The notes: generated from the sequence alone by a model not told the origin. Shown: positions 42,948 through 51,682, numbered from the stretch's first letter. The stretch is 64,000 nucleotides of DNA from Mucilaginibacter lappiensis (GCF_900155965.1 NZ_FTMG01000010.1:124001-188000); one strand, 5' to 3'. Numbers and translations: made by a program.

Positions 42948-44804
42948 ATGGCTAAAGTTTCTATCAACCTGGCAACAGGATCCATACAAAAAGAAGATAT
43001 TATTGTGGGCATCGACCTGGGTACCACCAATTCGTTAGTGGCATTCATCAACCCCGAGAAAAATGCGCTGGTTATCAATGATACCGGAAAAGGTGTCCTG
43101 GTACCGTCGGTGGTGCATTTTGGGCCAAGCGGCGATGTTTTGGTAGGTAACGAGGCCAAAGAGTTTTTAATAACCGATCCGCAGAATACCGTTTTTTCGG
43201 TAAAACGCCTGCTGGGCCGCAGTTACCATGATATTGAAAATTATAAAGACTTTTTCTCCTACAAGGTTATCGATGATGATACCGAAAGCCTGGTGAAAAT
43301 CAAGGTTGGTGATAAATTTTATACACCGATAGACCTGTCGGCCCTGATACTAAAGGAACTAAAAGCCCGTGCCGAGCATGCGCTGAAAACCCCGGTAAAC
43401 CGTGCTGTAATTACTGTACCTGCCTATTTTAACGATTCGCAGCGCCAGGCGACACGTGATGCCGGTAAACTGGCCGGGCTGGATGTATTGCGCATCGTGA
43501 ACGAGCCAACAGCTGCAAGCCTGGCCTATGGCATCGGCTTAAATCCCGAAGAAACCAAAACCATTGCTGTATATGATCTGGGCGGTGGTACTTTTGATGT
43601 ATCTATACTGCAAATACAGAATGGTATTTTTGAAGTACTGGCCACCAACGGCGATACTTTTTTAGGTGGCGACGATTTTGACCGCTTAATTGTTGATCAT
43701 TGGATTGAGAAAAACCAGTTGAACAAAGCTGATATTATAGCCAATAATGAGCTGGCACAACAACTGCGCCTTAAGGCCGAGGAAGCTAAAAAGTCCTTCG
43801 CACACCAAAGTTTGTTCAATGAAAAGATAGGAGAGGTCTGGTGTACACTTGATCGTGCTACTTTCGAGGAGCTGATCATGCCTAAAGTACAGCAGACCAT
43901 TACCGCCTGCAAAAACGCATTGAAGGATGCTAAACTAACCATCAAAGAGATTGACGAAGTGATTATGGTTGGCGGATCTACCCGTACTGCGCTGGTTAAA
44001 AAAATGGTGGCTGAATTTTTTGGTCGCCCGGTACATGATGATGTGAATCCTGATGAAGTAGTGGCCCTGGGCGCCGCTATACAGGCCGATATTTTGGCCG
44101 GTAACCGTAAAGATATTTTGTTGCTGGATGTTACCCCGTTGTCCTTAGGTATCGAAACCATGGGCGGTTTGATGGATGTGATTATCCCGCGTAACTCCAA
44201 AGTGCCTACTAAGGGCGGCAGACAATATACTACATCCATCGATGGACAGGTAAACATGAAGATAGCCGTTTATCAGGGTGAGCGCGATCTGATCAAAGAG
44301 AACCGCAAACTGGCCGAATTTAACCTTAAAGGCATCCCATCTATGCCGGCTGGTTTCCCCAAAGTGGATATTAACTTTTTACTGAATGCCGATGGGATTT
44401 TGACCATTCAAGCTATTGAACTGCGCTCTGGGGTGAAACAGGAGGTAGAAGTAAAACCTACTTACGGCATTACCGACGAGCAGGTAGAGCAGATGCTGAT
44501 GGACAGCATTACCCACGCTAAGGATGATGTAAACCAGCGTATGTTGATAGAAGCCCGTACGGAAGGCGAACAAATGGTATACACTGTGGAACGCTTTTTG
44601 CAAAAGAACGGGAGTTACGTTACAGTGGCAGAATCTGCTGAAACACATAAGCATCTGGTGGCCCTGAAAGAGTCGCTGACGTCTGGTGATAAGGACCTGA
44701 TCCTGAAACGTATTGACGAGATCAATGAATTTACAAGACCCTTTGCTGAGCGTTTGATGGATCAGGCCATCAGCACGGCCATGAAGGGTAAGAGTATCGA
44801 ATAA
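42948..44804 (+). CDS. hscA: Hsp70-class chaperone HscA (Fe-S cluster assembly)
   Basis: 618 residues from the ATG (a TTG three codons upstream is in frame). GIDLGTTNSLVAF (phosphate loop), RAVITVPAYFND, VNEPTAASLAYG and YDLGGGTFDVSI are Hsp70 ATPase signatures; the substrate-binding half follows and ends in SIE without a G/P-rich EEVD-like tail. The N-terminus (MAKVSINLATGS before the domain) and length fit HscA, which acts with HscB and IscU in iron-sulfur assembly. No hscB or isc genes are adjacent, so the name rests on sequence alone. DnaK is the alternative. Confidence 0.8.
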   Translation: MAKVSINLATGSIQKEDIIVGIDLGTTNSLVAFINPEKNALVINDTGKGVLVPSVVHFGPSGDVLVGNEAKEFLITDPQNTVFSVKRLLGRSYHDIENYKDFFSYKVIDDDTESLVKIKVGDKFYTPIDLSALILKELKARAEHALKTPVNRAVITVPAYFNDSQRQATRDAGKLAGLDVLRIVNEPTAASLAYGIGLNPEETKTIAVYDLGGGTFDVSILQIQNGIFEVLATNGDTFLGGDDFDRLIVDHWIEKNQLNKADIIANNELAQQLRLKAEEAKKSFAHQSLFNEKIGEVWCTLDRATFEELIMPKVQQTITACKNALKDAKLTIKEIDEVIMVGGSTRTALVKKMVAEFFGRPVHDDVNPDEVVALGAAIQADILAGNRKDILLLDVTPLSLGIETMGGLMDVIIPRNSKVPTKGGRQYTTSIDGQVNMKIAVYQGERDLIKENRKLAEFNLKGIPSMPAGFPKVDINFLLNADGILTIQAIELRSGVKQEVEVKPTYGITDEQVEQMLMDSITHAKDDVNQRMLIEARTEGEQMVYTVERFLQKNGSYVTVAESAETHKHLVALKESLTSGDKDLILKRIDEINEFTRPFAERLMDQAISTAMKGKSIE

Positions 44805-44830
44805 TAGACATTGCTAACAAAAACTAAATA

Positions 44831-45880
44831 ATGAGAGTCAAGATATTAGAGTTAAGAATCAAGAAAAAAGTGTTATGTTCCGAAAAAAATAGATTCCTGA
44901 TTCTTGTCTCTTGTTTCCTGACTCTTTTTTTAAACGGAGCTCACGCGATAAGCCCGCTGCGTTTAAATAAAGACACTACTCTAAAAAGCGTATCTACGCT
45001 GGATACCCTGCAATATGATTCGCTGATGAAACGCCTGGCCAACGGCGATCAGACCGGCAAATGGCCCGTGAAAAAAGCGCCATACCCTTTGCCGGGCGCA
45101 ATTTTGCCTTTTAATCGCATTGTAGCTTATTATGGTAATATGTATTCCAAAAATATGGGAGTACTGGGCGAATATGCACCAAAAGAGATGATGGCCAAAC
45201 TGAAGGCTGAAGTGAAAGTATGGGAAAAGGCCGATACGCTTACACCGGTTGTACCCGCCCTGCACTACATCTGCGTAACTGCCCAGGCCGATGCCGGCAG
45301 AAATGGTTTGCATAATTTACGGATGCCTTTTAGAGAGATCGACAAAGTGCTGGATATGGCCAAACAGATCAACGCCATTGTATTTTTGGATATACAGGTA
45401 GGTTTCAGCACCATGCAAACCGAATTGCCCCTGCTGGAGAAATATATGAAAATGCCCAATGTGCACCTGGGTATCGATCCGGAATTTTCCATGAAAGAGG
45501 GGAGTGTACCGGGCAAACGCATAGGTACTTTTGATGCCGATGATATTAACTATGTAACCGGCTATTTAAGCGGCCTGGTAAAAAAATACAACCTGCCGCC
45601 CAAAATATTTGTGATACACCGCTTTACCAAACGCATGGTAACCAATTATAAGGATATCAAACTGCGCAACGAGGTACAAGTAGTGATGGACATGGACGGC
45701 TGGGGCGGCCCTGATCTGAAAAAAGGTACCTACAAGTACTTTATCGCCCAGGAACCTGTACAGTTTACCGGTTTTAAGCTGTTTTATAAAAACGACATCA
45801 AAAACGTGCCTCACCGCATGCTTACACCTAAAGAGATTTTAAGTCTGAAACCTGCGCCTATTTATATACAGTACCAGTAG
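44831..45880 (+). CDS. Exported protein of unknown function, TIM-barrel-like
   Basis: 349 residues. The N-terminal 39 residues form a signal peptide (basic start, NRFLILVSCFLTLF core, cleavage after about AHA39) but nearly all of it is encoded by a hairpin repeat. The mature part has a regular strand-helix pattern (ILPFNRIVAYYGNM, INAIVFLDIQVGF, VHLGIDPEFSM, KIFVIHRFTKRM, VQVVMDMDGWGG) that suggests a barrel with acidic and His residues at strand ends. I recall a similar family of uncharacterised lipoproteins in other phyla but give no function. The gene lies between two copies of the same repeat. Confidence 0.7.
   Translation: MRVKILELRIKKKVLCSEKNRFLILVSCFLTLFLNGAHAISPLRLNKDTTLKSVSTLDTLQYDSLMKRLANGDQTGKWPVKKAPYPLPGAILPFNRIVAYYGNMYSKNMGVLGEYAPKEMMAKLKAEVKVWEKADTLTPVVPALHYICVTAQADAGRNGLHNLRMPFREIDKVLDMAKQINAIVFLDIQVGFSTMQTELPLLEKYMKMPNVHLGIDPEFSMKEGSVPGKRIGTFDADDINYVTGYLSGLVKKYNLPPKIFVIHRFTKRMVTNYKDIKLRNEVQVVMDMDGWGGPDLKKGTYKYFIAQEPVQFTGFKLFYKNDIKNVPHRMLTPKEILSLKPAPIYIQYQ
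44834..44926. repeat. Word-built hairpin (AGAGTCAAGAATCAAG family), copy 2, inside a signal peptide
   Basis: The left arm (44834-44867) and right arm (44892-44926) share AGTTAAGAATCAAGA and GATTCCTGATTCTTG words with the copies at 9996 and 45889. Here both arms are inside the coding sequence of the exported protein. Confidence 0.65.
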
Positions 45881-45888
45881 GTTAATTT

Positions 45889-46013
45889 AGAGTCAAGAAG
45901 TAAGAGCCAAGAATCAAGAATGGGCAAAAATGTCTAGTTCATTTGGCATGCTGGAATGCTTATCGTTCAGTATTTTTTATTGTCTTGATTCTTGGCTCTT
46001 ACTTCTTGACTCT
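45889..46013. repeat. Word-built hairpin (AGAGTCAAGAATCAAG family), copy 3, perfect arms
   Basis: Arms 45889-45919 and 45983-46013 are perfect 31-nt complements around a 63-nt loop. It fills the gap between the stops of two convergent genes, 8 nt after one and 3 nt from the other, and may act as a bidirectional terminator, although neither side has a T tract. Confidence 0.8.
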
Positions 46014-46016
46014 CGC

Positions 46017-46544
46017 TTAAAATAGCATTTCCTGTGGTGGTTTTACACCTTTTAAGCGCAGATAAACTGTAGCTTGTCCGCGATGGTGGGTCTGATGTTC
46101 AAAGCCCTTACTCAAAATAAGGAACTTAGAAAAATTCTTTTCACCCACTTTTATAGTTTCCTGTAATTGCGCGGGGGTAAGGCCCGGTATGGCGCTAATC
46201 ACAAAATCGTAACTATCCATTACCGCTTTAATGGTAGCCGCTTTTGTTGGTTCAACGGTTTTTTCGAGGGATGTTTTTCCAAGCGGATTGGTTTTTCCGC
46301 TTACCCAGCAGGAGAAAAAATAATTATCATCTGCCAGGTGCAGCATCTGGCCGGCAAACGACCTCATTTCGGGAGTTGGCTTAAAGCTGTAACCATCATC
46401 GGGCATGGCATCCAGATAAGCTTTGGTGTAGTTTTTGGCGCGCTGCCATTCGGCAACCATCTGGTCGTTGGTAATCTGGGCACGCACTGTGGTGCAAGCA
46501 AAAATAGTTGCCATTAAAGTAAACAGCAAGGTGAGCTTTTTCAT
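46017..46544 (-). CDS. Exported DinB-like protein
   Basis: 175 residues. A signal peptide (MKKLTLLFTLMATIFACTTVRA) precedes a four-helix DinB fold: AEWQRAKNYTKAYLDAMPDD, FAGQMLHLADDNYFF and HQTHHRGQATVYLRLKG, with His residues (H68 and the HQTHH group) placed to bind a metal. Cytoplasmic DinB proteins include thiol-dependent transferases; exported forms are common in Bacteroidota and have no assigned role. It stands alone. Confidence 0.75.
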   Translation of the reverse strand: MKKLTLLFTLMATIFACTTVRAQITNDQMVAEWQRAKNYTKAYLDAMPDDGYSFKPTPEMRSFAGQMLHLADDNYFFSCWVSGKTNPLGKTSLEKTVEPTKAATIKAVMDSYDFVISAIPGLTPAQLQETIKVGEKNFSKFLILSKGFEHQTHHRGQATVYLRLKGVKPPQEMLF

Positions 46545-46768
46545 ATTGAATAGTTTTAAGATTGGTTATAGATACTAAGTTATTAAATTAACCTTTTGTG
46601 ATTTAGATATTTGTAAGAAAAATGTAGGCTCACGCGAGATTAACGTAGCGTATCTCATGGGTTGCACGATCAAAGCCTCCGGCCTAAGTTTAGCTGAAAG
46701 TATGAAACCATGCACACCACGGATTGGAAACCCACGGCAGCTGATAGCAATAGTACATTTGCAACAAT

Positions 46769-47689
46769 TTAACGGTTAATGTCCGATTTTAGCTTAACAA
46801 GCTCGCCGAGCAGTCTTGTCTGCTCAACCAGGTGCGCTTTGCCAAATTTTTCTGCGATGCGTACAATCGCGAAATTCAGCGTGTCTATTTCTGTTGGCAG
46901 TTTGCGGTTAATATCCTGTAGTGTAGATATCAGCTGACCGTCCGAAGCTTTGCTGATACCCACTAAGCTGGCAATCACGTCTTCCGATTCCAGTATAACA
47001 CCGGCTTCATGGGCAATCTGTACACATTCGGCAATTATCTCACAGGCGATCGCCAGGGCTTGCTCATTCCGGTGAAATATGCCGTTGTCCACATTTAGTA
47101 ATGGGCATACCGAATTGTAAACACTGTTCATGATGGCTTTCTTCCAGATCACCTGCTGAATATTTTCCTCAGCGCGAAACAGGAAATGCGGGGTGCTTAG
47201 TTCTTCAACAATATCATTCAGGGAAGTGTTATTGCCGCTGATACCACCAATAGGGCACTCAAATGCAGGTTTAAAGCTCACCCGGTTATCCGCAGCAACC
47301 TGGCTGGTTACAAATAGTACACAACGATAAACCCCTGGAAATTCGTGATCTGTAAACACTTGCTCCACACCCAGGCCGTTTTGTAAAATAACCAGGGGCG
47401 AAGTATTGATTTTAGGTTTAAGGGCCAGTGCCAGCTCATCGTTACCAAAAGATTTATTGGTTAAAACCACCACGCCGTCCAGTATCTGGAACCGGCTCAG
47501 GGTGCTGATCTCAACCTCTGCTTCTAATGTGCTTTGATCTGCCAGCACCACAGTGATCTTTTCCATAACGCTGCTACCATCATCTACACTTCCGCGGAGT
47601 ATCACTACGTTTTTGCCCTGCAGTTTCAAAAAAACAGCTAAAGCTTTGCCAATAGCGCCATTACCAACAATAAATATGGTCTTATTCAT
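46769..47689 (-). CDS. Ketopantoate reductase (ApbA/PanE) family protein
   Basis: 306 residues. VGNGAIGKAL (6-ish to 17) is the NADP-binding motif; VVILQNGLGVEQ and the Lys-containing IWKKAIMNSVYNS match the catalytic Lys and Asn of ketopantoate reductases. The family reduces 2-dehydropantoate in pantothenate synthesis, but paralogs act on other keto acids. It is alone, with a TAACTTTG element 18 nt before the start. The 224-nt gap downstream (46545-46768) has a GC-rich tract I cannot assign. Confidence 0.75.
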   Translation of the reverse strand: MNKTIFIVGNGAIGKALAVFLKLQGKNVVILRGSVDDGSSVMEKITVVLADQSTLEAEVEISTLSRFQILDGVVVLTNKSFGNDELALALKPKINTSPLVILQNGLGVEQVFTDHEFPGVYRCVLFVTSQVAADNRVSFKPAFECPIGGISGNNTSLNDIVEELSTPHFLFRAEENIQQVIWKKAIMNSVYNSVCPLLNVDNGIFHRNEQALAIACEIIAECVQIAHEAGVILESEDVIASLVGISKASDGQLISTLQDINRKLPTEIDTLNFAIVRIAEKFGKAHLVEQTRLLGELVKLKSDINR

Positions 47690-47706
47690 AGGATAGAATT
47701 TTTCGT

Positions 47707-47714
47707 CAAAGTTA
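47707..47714 (-). promoter_or_regulatory. Possible -7 element of the PanE-like gene
   Basis: The minus strand reads TAACTTTG, matching TAnnTTTG, 18 nt before the ATG at 47689. No -33 partner was found. Confidence 0.35.
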
Positions 47715-47830
47715 ACCGCTTGGCTTTATCTTTTGTCATAGATGGGTAAAGAGGCTGCTCGTGGTAGTCCGTCGCATGATTTGTTTATATGCCATTTAAA
47801 ATGCAGCTTTAAACCATATAATTTTATCAC

Positions 47831-48496
47831 ATGAAGCCCCTATACACGTACCTTACCGTTACCCTGTTTACCTTATTCACCATGCAAGCATTCGCTCAGA
47901 ACATGAATGCTGTTAACAATATGCTGAACAGACAAAACATGCAGTTTAACATGCAGATGCAAATGCAGATGAATATGATGATGTTAAACAGGAATCAAAG
48001 CAATTACCAGTTCAATTACCTGGTAACAATGAAAGATAGCTCACAAATATTTGTTCATTCCAAAATATATTCTGATACCGCCAGGCATAAAACTTATCTG
48101 ATATTTGTTGATAAAAGCTACAGCAAAAGGGATACTAACCGGAGCAAGAAGATATACGTATCACAGACACTTAGTATTGCGCGCAACCTTGGAGGAAATG
48201 GTTCGCCAGATGAATGGTATAAAGGAATGGCTAAAGATAGCTGTTGGATGTTTAAAGCTATATCGGGCTTTATAAATGCTTATTCTATGCTAAGTCAGAC
48301 TGATAATTCTAATTTTGATGCTTTTACATTGGTGGCTATCCAAAAAGGCGATGGCCCTGTCATAAAATTAACAGCCGACAATTTAAAGCTTATGGTTGGG
48401 CAGGATGTCTATGCTCTTGAAAATATCCAAAAGAAAAACTATTACAAAGCCATCAAAAAATACAACCGGAATGCAGAAAAGGCTGCAAAAAAATAG
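47831..48496 (+). CDS. Exported protein of unknown function, paralog 1
   Basis: 221 residues: a signal peptide (MKPLYTYLTVTLFTLFTMQAFAQ), then a low-complexity Met/Asn/Gln segment (NMQFNMQMQMQMNMMML), then a small domain with YLVTMKDSSQIFVHSKIYSDTA, RDTNRSKKIYVSQTLSIAR, SCWMFKAISG and a Lys-rich end. It is clearly duplicated in the next gene (48570-49277). No known family or catalytic motif is recognised. It may be a periplasmic structural or stress protein. Confidence 0.65.
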   Translation: MKPLYTYLTVTLFTLFTMQAFAQNMNAVNNMLNRQNMQFNMQMQMQMNMMMLNRNQSNYQFNYLVTMKDSSQIFVHSKIYSDTARHKTYLIFVDKSYSKRDTNRSKKIYVSQTLSIARNLGGNGSPDEWYKGMAKDSCWMFKAISGFINAYSMLSQTDNSNFDAFTLVAIQKGDGPVIKLTADNLKLMVGQDVYALENIQKKNYYKAIKKYNRNAEKAAKK

Positions 48497-48569
48497 ATCC
48501 CTGGAGCAGGGAGTTTGTTTATCCGCAGTTAAAAATGTAATTTTAATATGCTATTATAAACTTCATTAT

Positions 48570-49277
48570 ATGAAGACCTTGTGTGTTTGCTTAGTCATCG
48601 TTTTAACAACCACTCTATTTTGCCGGCCGGCAGCCGCACAGGATATGAGCATTGCTACCAGCGAGATAGTGAACAACCAAATTCTGCAAACTAATCTGCA
48701 GATACAAATTAACCAACAGATACAGAACAATCTGGATATTCAAAGGAATATAATGATGCTGATGCTTGACGACAGCAATAATATTAATCTTAAATATAAC
48801 TATCTGGTAACTATGAAGGATAATGCACAGCTTGTTGTGCACTCCAAAATATATGCAGATACTGCCAGGCATAAAACCTACCTGCTGTTTGTCGACAAAA
48901 AGTATAGTAGAAGGGATACCAACCGCAACAGAAAAATATACGTATCGCAAACATTAAGTATCGCACGTAAGATGGGGAATGGGAGCTCAGATAAGGATTG
49001 GGATAAAGGAATGGCAACCGATAGCTGCTGGATGTTTAAGGCGATATCAGGAAATATAAATGCTTACACTGCTTTTAGTGAAGACGGACTCGGACTTACT
49101 CCTCCGCCGTTAATGGCTATTCAGAAGGGTGATGGCCCTATCATCAAACTAACCGCCAGCAATTTAAAACCCATGGTAGAGCAGGACGCAGGAGCCTTGA
49201 AAAACATCCAAAAGAAAAACTACTACAGGGCTATTGAAAAATACAATCATGATGCAGAAAAGTCTGCAAAAAAATAG
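48570..49277 (+). CDS. Exported protein of unknown function, paralog 2
   Basis: 235 residues from ATG 48570; a longer open frame upstream overlaps paralog 1 and is rejected because only this start gives a signal peptide (MKTLCVCLVIVLTTTLF). The mature protein parallels paralog 1: a Gln/Asn-rich segment (QIQINQQIQNNLDIQRN), YLVTMKDNAQLVVHSKIYADTA, RDTNRNRKIYVSQTLSIAR, SCWMFKAISGNINAYT and QKKNYYRAIEKYN. The central part is more conserved than the N-terminal repeat. Tandem duplication 74 nt apart; function unknown. Confidence 0.65.
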   Translation: MKTLCVCLVIVLTTTLFCRPAAAQDMSIATSEIVNNQILQTNLQIQINQQIQNNLDIQRNIMMLMLDDSNNINLKYNYLVTMKDNAQLVVHSKIYADTARHKTYLLFVDKKYSRRDTNRNRKIYVSQTLSIARKMGNGSSDKDWDKGMATDSCWMFKAISGNINAYTAFSEDGLGLTPPPLMAIQKGDGPIIKLTASNLKPMVEQDAGALKNIQKKNYYRAIEKYNHDAEKSAKK

Positions 49278-49309
49278 ATTCCCCAAAACAGGGGCTCGGC
49301 CTTTCTCTT

Positions 49310-49383
49310 TGTCATGCTGAACATAGTGAAGCATCTTCTTCAGCAGGCATGTCGAAGAAGATCCTTCGTTCCTCAGGATGGCA
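49310..49383. repeat. Hairpin repeat (TGTCATGCTGAACATAG family)
   Basis: The left arm 49310-49341 and right arm 49354-49383 pair partly (CATCTTCTTC / GAAGAAGATC); the outer parts are variants of the sequence at 7111-7205. The gap 49278-49468 contains nothing else I can support. Confidence 0.55.
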
Positions 49384-49468
49384 AATGGATTTTTCCAGTC
49401 AGACTTAGTTTTCAAAACTTTGTAAGTCTCCAGCGCGATAAGTTAATGTTTGCATCGTGTCAAGAAAA

Positions 49469-49486
49469 ATCCCCGTTTCCGGGGAT
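49469..49486 (-). terminator. Terminator of the coiled-coil gene
   Basis: ATCCCCG (49469-49475) pairs with CGGGGAT (49480-49486). On the minus strand it is followed by TTTTCTTG, and it starts 8 nt past the stop at 49494. Confidence 0.6.
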
Positions 49487-49493
49487 CTATTTT

Positions 49494-49784
49494 TTATAAT
49501 TTGTTAATGGCGTCTTGCTCTTTAAGCGCCTGGATGTTGTTCTTGTCGCTGAAAGTATCTGTTTGTTTAGCAAAATCTTCCAGAATGCTGGCGATATTGT
49601 CCAGATTGTCGGCTACGCGCTGGTGCATATCCGGAAGGTCTTTTTCCAATCTTTTGTCGCCCAGTTCTATATTATCTACTTCAATTTTAGCCAGCTTGGT
49701 AATAATAGCCTGTTGACTATTCTTCAGGTCTTCCAATTCATGGACAATTTTCTCCATCAGTCCAAACTTCTTTAACTTATCCAT
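49494..49784 (-). CDS. Small coiled-coil protein, unknown
   Basis: 96 residues from ATG 49784 (a longer frame to 49865 starts in a non-coding-looking AT-rich stretch). Heptad-like helices dominate: MEKIVHELEDLKNSQQAII, TKLAKIEVDNIELGDKRLE and MHQRVADNLDNIASILEDF. No membrane segment or signal. It is followed by a good terminator, which supports a real gene. It diverges from the TPR gene. Function unknown; scaffold or regulator by architecture only. Confidence 0.6.
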   Translation of the reverse strand: MDKLKKFGLMEKIVHELEDLKNSQQAIITKLAKIEVDNIELGDKRLEKDLPDMHQRVADNLDNIASILEDFAKQTDTFSDKNNIQALKEQDAINKL

Positions 49785-49864
49785 ACAGTTGTGTTTTTTT
49801 AATTTAAGGTATACCTCATTAACTCTAAAAAATAAAAATTGTTTAGAATTTGGATTATTGATCA

Positions 49865-49903
49865 ATAACTAATACTTTAGTTTAAAACTAAAACATTAGT
49901 TAT
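49865..49903. promoter_or_regulatory. 39-nt palindrome ending at the TPR gene start codon
   Basis: ATAACTAATACTTTAGTTT (49865-49883) and AAACTAAAACATTAGTTAT (49885-49903) pair at 17 of 19 positions. The right arm ends exactly before the ATG at 49904, so as RNA it would hide the ribosome-binding region; as DNA it could be an operator. Confidence 0.55.
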
Positions 49904-51052
49904 ATGAAAAGTCTTGCACTATCAGTTTTGCTTGTTTTTTATTTGTCGGTATCGGTAAAGGCACAGCAACAACCGGCTGTAAATGACTCTTTGCTGCTTG
50001 ATTATTACCAGAATCAGCGCTTTGCCGAGGCCGCTGATTATCTCAAAAAAACATACCCCGAACCGGTAAGCAATATCCGTGTGCTGGGCAAATTGGCGTA
50101 TACCTCACAAATGGCTGGTCGGCTGCCTGACGCAGAAGGGTACTATCAGCGTATATACAATGCCGACTCTACCAATACTGTGGCCTTGTTTAGCTTGGGC
50201 GCTATTAACCTGCGCAGGGGTAATAATGTAAAAGCCGAAACTTATTACGAAATGATAGCTCAAAAGGATAGCACCAATTTCCTGGTGTACAAGCAGCTGG
50301 GTAAAATTGCCAGCGATAAAGCCGATTTTGGCAGTATGATCTACTATTTACAGAAAGCCAATAAACTGAATCCGGCCGAACCCGATGTGGCCTCCGATTT
50401 GAGCGATCAGTATGTAAACCTGAAGCAATACCCCGTGGCCGAAAGGGTGCTGAACGGTGCCATTGCTAAGGATCCCGAAAATATGATCTTACTGCAAAGT
50501 TTGCTCAAGCTGGTTTCATCTCAGGATAAATTCGAAGAAACTAAAAACACCTGTTTAAAACTAATAGACCTGGGTAACCGTTCGGGGTATGTGTTAACCA
50601 AGCTGGGGGTGGCTTATTATAATCTTAAAAACTATGCTTGCAGCGTGGAAACCTTTGCCGATCTCAGCATGATGGAACAGACAGAAACCAGTTTTTATGT
50701 AGCTGCACTGGCTTACAAAGCGCTTAAAGATCAGCCTAAGGCTATACAGAGTTTGGATAATGCCATTAAAGAGGGGATATCCTCCAATGTTGGGGATTAT
50801 TATGCGGAAATGGCCGATAGCTACGAGGTGCGCAAGAAATATCAGAAGGCGGTTTGGGCCTATCAAAAAGCCATTCAGTTTTCTGAAAAACCAATACTGT
50901 ATTATATGCTGGCATCAGTTTATGATACCGACCTGAAAAACAAGCAACTTGCTTTAAAGTACTATAAGAAATATACCAACAGCAAACCGCCCGAAAAGCA
51001 ACAGAAATATGTAGTCTATTCCAAATCGAGATTAGACGAACTGGCCCGTTAA
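49904..51052 (+). CDS. Exported TPR-repeat protein
   Basis: 382 residues with a signal peptide (to about VKAQQQ) and eight or so tetratricopeptide-like repeats (for example AEGYYQRIYNADSTNTVALFS, AETYYEMIAQKDSTNFLVYK, YLQKANKLNPAEPDVASDLS and KAVWAYQKAIQFSEKPILY). TPR scaffolds mediate protein assembly, here in the periplasm. Its stop overlaps the convergent riboflavin synthase stop. Partner unknown. The start sits at the end of a palindrome. Confidence 0.8.
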   Translation: MKSLALSVLLVFYLSVSVKAQQQPAVNDSLLLDYYQNQRFAEAADYLKKTYPEPVSNIRVLGKLAYTSQMAGRLPDAEGYYQRIYNADSTNTVALFSLGAINLRRGNNVKAETYYEMIAQKDSTNFLVYKQLGKIASDKADFGSMIYYLQKANKLNPAEPDVASDLSDQYVNLKQYPVAERVLNGAIAKDPENMILLQSLLKLVSSQDKFEETKNTCLKLIDLGNRSGYVLTKLGVAYYNLKNYACSVETFADLSMMEQTETSFYVAALAYKALKDQPKAIQSLDNAIKEGISSNVGDYYAEMADSYEVRKKYQKAVWAYQKAIQFSEKPILYYMLASVYDTDLKNKQLALKYYKKYTNSKPPEKQQKYVVYSKSRLDELAR

Positions 51053-51633
51053 CACTGCATCAACCGGGCTACGTATTTACCAATGATATCAAACTCCAGG
51101 TTCACTATCGAGCCTTCACGGACGTTATGCAGGTTGGTATGCTCAAAGGTGTAGGGAATAATAGCTACCGAAAAGCTGTTGGCTTTGGAATTAACCACAG
51201 TTAAACTGATGCCGTTAACACAGATAGATCCTTTTTCGACAGTGACATTGCCGATGGAAGCATCATATTCAAAAGTATACTCCCAGCTGCCGTCGAGCTC
51301 CTTAAAGGCCATGCAAACGGCGGTTTGGTCAACATGCCCCTGAACGATATGGCCATCGAGGCGGGCGTTCATTTGCATGCAGCGTTCCAGATTTACAGGT
51401 TCGCCCACTTTCAGATGACTTAGACTGCTTTTGTTTAGCGTTTCTTCAATGGCGGTAACCACATGCAGGCCATCGGCCAGCGCTACCACTGTTAAACAAA
51501 CCCCGTTATGCGCTACCGACTGATCGATCTTTAATTCATGCGAAATAGCCGATTCAATAGTGATATGTAAATTACCCTGCTCTTGCTGCAGATCGGTCAC
51601 TTTACCCAAAGTTTCTATAATTCCTGTAAACAT
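51049..51633 (-). CDS. ribE: Riboflavin synthase, alpha subunit
   Basis: 194 residues starting MFTGIIETLG, the family signature, with two lumazine-synthase-like barrels: the first has VAHNGVCLTVV and the second has SICVNGISLTVV. GHIVQGHVDQT carries the conserved active-site His region. It dismutates two 6,7-dimethyl-8-ribityllumazine molecules into riboflavin. No other rib gene or FMN riboswitch lies next to it; a TAGCTTTG element is 50 nt upstream. It overlaps the TPR gene by 4 nt tail to tail. Confidence 0.93.
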   Translation of the reverse strand: MFTGIIETLGKVTDLQQEQGNLHITIESAISHELKIDQSVAHNGVCLTVVALADGLHVVTAIEETLNKSSLSHLKVGEPVNLERCMQMNARLDGHIVQGHVDQTAVCMAFKELDGSWEYTFEYDASIGNVTVEKGSICVNGISLTVVNSKANSFSVAIIPYTFEHTNLHNVREGSIVNLEFDIIGKYVARLMQC

Positions 51634-51682
51634 ATGGCCTCCAATCCCCGCCAGCAGGCGTAGGAGTTTTTTTGATGAACGT

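Noticed and set aside
43697..44257. 186-codon frame antisense to hscA
   Set aside because: Entirely inside a highly conserved Hsp70 gene, with no features of its own.
46600..46745. GC-rich tract between the DinB-like and PanE-like genes with a GAGATTAACGTAGCGTATCTC stem
   Set aside because: Only a short stem is visible; I could not link it to a known RNA or element, so it is not listed as a feature.
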